A stretch of DNA of 64,000 nt from Phycisphaeraceae bacterium. GTDB lineage: Bacteria > Planctomycetota > Phycisphaerae > Phycisphaerales > SM1A02. Positions within the stretch are counted from its first letter, which is position 1. Each line of letters begins with the position of its first letter. The stretch is from positions 186,001 to 250,000 of the forward strand of contig SHAP01000002.1 in assembly GCA_004213555.1 (NCBI GenBank), written 5' to 3'. The position numbers and the translations under genes are program-made. The notes beneath the pieces are model-generated. The model searched no databases. It saw only the letters and a program-made list of their open reading frames with translations, and was not told the origin of the DNA. Of the stretch, positions 62,406 through 64,000 are shown piece after piece.

Positions 62406-63902
62406 ATGCATTGCAACTTTGCTTCGCTCCTCGTGGCTGCCTTCTTGGCGCTTCCCTCCATCGCTCAATCCGATGAGGTCACTTTCGATTCTGCGTCCGC
62501 CGACATCCAAAACCAGTTGGAACTGGCGATTGCTGAACTGGCCGAACTTCGAGATCGGATTGCCTCTGAAACCGTTCCCTTGAGCCGGGAACTGTCGGCT
62601 TTGGAAGCCGAGCTGCAAGAGGTTCGATCCGAATACGACAGTACGGTTCGTCTTCTCGATGGCCGGACCTTGGATCTCACCAACCTCGCAGCCGACATCA
62701 AAAGCCGAAATGATGAAGCCAGCTATCTCAACAATCTGCTGAGCGAATTCATTCGCAACTTTGAGCCCCGGCTTCATATCGCCGAGGTGCAGCGTTACGG
62801 CGACCGCATTGAAGCGGCACGGATCGCACCGGAAAGTTCCAATTTGACTCCGGCCGAGATCTACGCTGAACAGATCAAGATCCTTGACTTGGCCCTAGAG
62901 CGACTGGAGGATTCCTTCGGGGGCACGCGCTTCGGTGGTACGGCCGTCGATGATGATGGCTCGGTCTTGGCCGGTCAATTCGTCTTGATCGGCCCGGCGG
63001 GGGTCTTCCTGGCGGATGACGGTCGAACCGGCGCGTCTCATCCTGACCCCCGGGCGAACTCGCTCGAACCTTCCATGCTTTCCTTTATCAATCCCGCCGA
63101 TGCCGAAGCCGCTCAGGCTCTGGTGCAAGACGGTGCCGGCACCTTCCCTCTCGACCCCACTCTGTTGAACGCCAGGAAGATCGAGGAAACGGAAGAGACC
63201 TTCTTGGAGCACGTCCAAAAAGGTGGGCCGGTGATGTATCCCATCGCCGGGATGTTCGTGGCCGCGATGCTGGTTTCGATTCTGAAATACCTCTCCATGT
63301 TGTTCACCCCCGGGGCCAGCAAGCGCCGGATCAAGCGTCTGGGAGCTGCGATCTTGGCGGATGATTCAGAAACCGCGTTGGCCGAGGCCCGCCGTATTGG
63401 TGGTCCGACCGGACGGATGCTGGCGGATGGCATTGAACACATGGACCATCCGAAGGAACTCGTCGAAGAGATCATGTACGAGTCCGTCCTCGAGACCAAA
63501 CTGAAGCTGCAACGGCTCCTGCCTCTGGTGGCCATCATTGCCGCGGCGGCCCCGCTCATGGGGCTGTTGGGCACCGTGACCGGCATCATCAACACCTTCA
63601 AGATGATCACGGTCTTTGGTACCGGTGATCCAAAAACCCTTTCGGGTGGTATCTCTGAAGCTTTGATCACCACCAAGTTCGGTCTTGTGGTGGCCATTCC
63701 CTCGTTGATCATTCATGCCTTCCTGAGCCGGACCGCGAAAGGAAAGATCGATGGCATGGAGCAAGCGGCCATTTCTTTCACCAACGTTTTGGCCATCCTC
63801 CAAGGCAAGCCCGCGGAGGAAGCGGCCGATCCAGAACCCGAAGAGATGACTCCGACCAGCGCTGCAGCTGAGGAAACCACTCCGGAAGACGGTGAGGACT
63901 GA
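62406..63902 (+). CDS. TtpC-like MotA/TolQ/ExbB proton channel with periplasmic coiled coil
   Basis: The N-terminal 270 residues comprise a signal peptide, a coiled coil and a globular periplasmic part. Membrane helices follow at about 275-300, and the MotA/TolQ/ExbB domain (about 350-470) contains LVAIIAAAAPLMGLLGTVTG, INTFKMITVFGTGDPKTLSG and EALITTKFGLVVAIP. This is the architecture of TtpC from Vibrio TonB2 systems. It harvests proton motive force for the receptor. The next ExbB starts three bases later. Confidence 0.9.
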   Translation: MHCNFASLLVAAFLALPSIAQSDEVTFDSASADIQNQLELAIAELAELRDRIASETVPLSRELSALEAELQEVRSEYDSTVRLLDGRTLDLTNLAADIKSRNDEASYLNNLLSEFIRNFEPRLHIAEVQRYGDRIEAARIAPESSNLTPAEIYAEQIKILDLALERLEDSFGGTRFGGTAVDDDGSVLAGQFVLIGPAGVFLADDGRTGASHPDPRANSLEPSMLSFINPADAEAAQALVQDGAGTFPLDPTLLNARKIEETEETFLEHVQKGGPVMYPIAGMFVAAMLVSILKYLSMLFTPGASKRRIKRLGAAILADDSETALAEARRIGGPTGRMLADGIEHMDHPKELVEEIMYESVLETKLKLQRLLPLVAIIAAAAPLMGLLGTVTGIINTFKMITVFGTGDPKTLSGGISEALITTKFGLVVAIPSLIIHAFLSRTAKGKIDGMEQAAISFTNVLAILQGKPAEEAADPEPEEMTPTSAAAEETTPEDGED

Positions 63903-63904
63903 TC

Positions 63905-64000
63905 TTGACCAGCCCGAGTCTCCAACCTGGTTCCCTGTGGCAGGAAGCCCTTCAGACCTGGAATACGGGTGGTTGGGCCATGATTGCCATCGCGGTGACC
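63905..64000 (+). CDS. Second ExbB/TolQ-type proton channel (partial)
   Basis: The frame runs off the right edge after 32 codons. It starts at TTG 63905, three bases after the previous stop, and reads LWQEALQTWNTGGWAMIAIA, the usual N-terminus of the ExbB partner in TtpC systems. The rest, and presumably ExbD, TonB and TPR genes, lie outside the window. Confidence 0.6.
   Translation, partial: MTSPSLQPGSLWQEALQTWNTGGWAMIAIAVT

Overview
The window looks like chromosomal DNA of a Planctomycetota bacterium, most likely class Phycisphaerae. The evidence is several exported proteins carrying EF-hand-type dockerin-like repeats that end in WG-x-C or FGSC, a DUF1559-like pseudopilin, an outer membrane toolkit (TonB receptor, OmpA lipoprotein, beta-barrel), and densely packed genes whose junctions are often four-base GTGA or ATGA overlaps. 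This placement is inference from protein style; no rRNA is present. No mobile element, CRISPR array or origin was seen.

Layout. 1-18.9 kb is housekeeping: a partial exported coiled-coil protein, recG, xseA-xseB-prepilin peptidase, an OmpA lipoprotein, a DUF89 protein, fabI, coaX with a shrunken MnmE-like GTPase, folD (three substituted active-site residues), ilvC-uppP, PilZ-aroK, rpmH, rnc, pyrB, one tRNA-Arg and typA. 18.9-23.4 kb is an ebo-type metabolite cluster (eboD-eboE-eboC-eboF) coupled by GTGA overlaps to typA. 23.4-28.1 kb, on the minus strand, is a compact type VII secretion-like cassette: WXG100-like protein, coiled-coil protein, second short W-motif protein, and a 1,249-residue FtsK/SpoIIIE ATPase.

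28.2-31.1 kb holds an MFS-like transporter, a Nudix hydrolase and a THUMP-like methyltransferase. 31.1-40.8 kb is a complete MoxR/Bat (aerotolerance-type) operon of eight overlapping genes running straight into mnmC. 40.8-44.2 kb is an unknown large protein overlapping a beta-barrel gene. 44.2-57.1 kb is surface and extracellular biology: a pseudopilin, a sugar-dehydrogenase-like propeller with carbohydrate-binding, PKD and dockerin modules, a YHYH/poly-glycine protein followed by redoxin and cytochrome c genes that look like one gene split in two, a SMUG1-type uracil-DNA glycosylase, a two-repeat dockerin protein, a nitrilase, and a beta-helix-like exported protein followed by a strong terminator. 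57.3 kb to the end is a TonB uptake operon: TPR protein, TonB-dependent receptor, DUF3450 protein, TtpC-like ExbB and the start of a second ExbB, cut by the window edge.

How the parts connect: the prepilin peptidase can serve the pseudopilin; the TonB operon energises its own receptor; MnmC and the MnmE-like protein touch the same tRNA wobble-uridine pathway; and the ebo and WXG100 cassettes are the two least-understood systems here. No gene-free stretch exceeds about 300 bases; the longest (14643-14909, 45124-45397, 55214-55505) are upstream regions of flanking genes.
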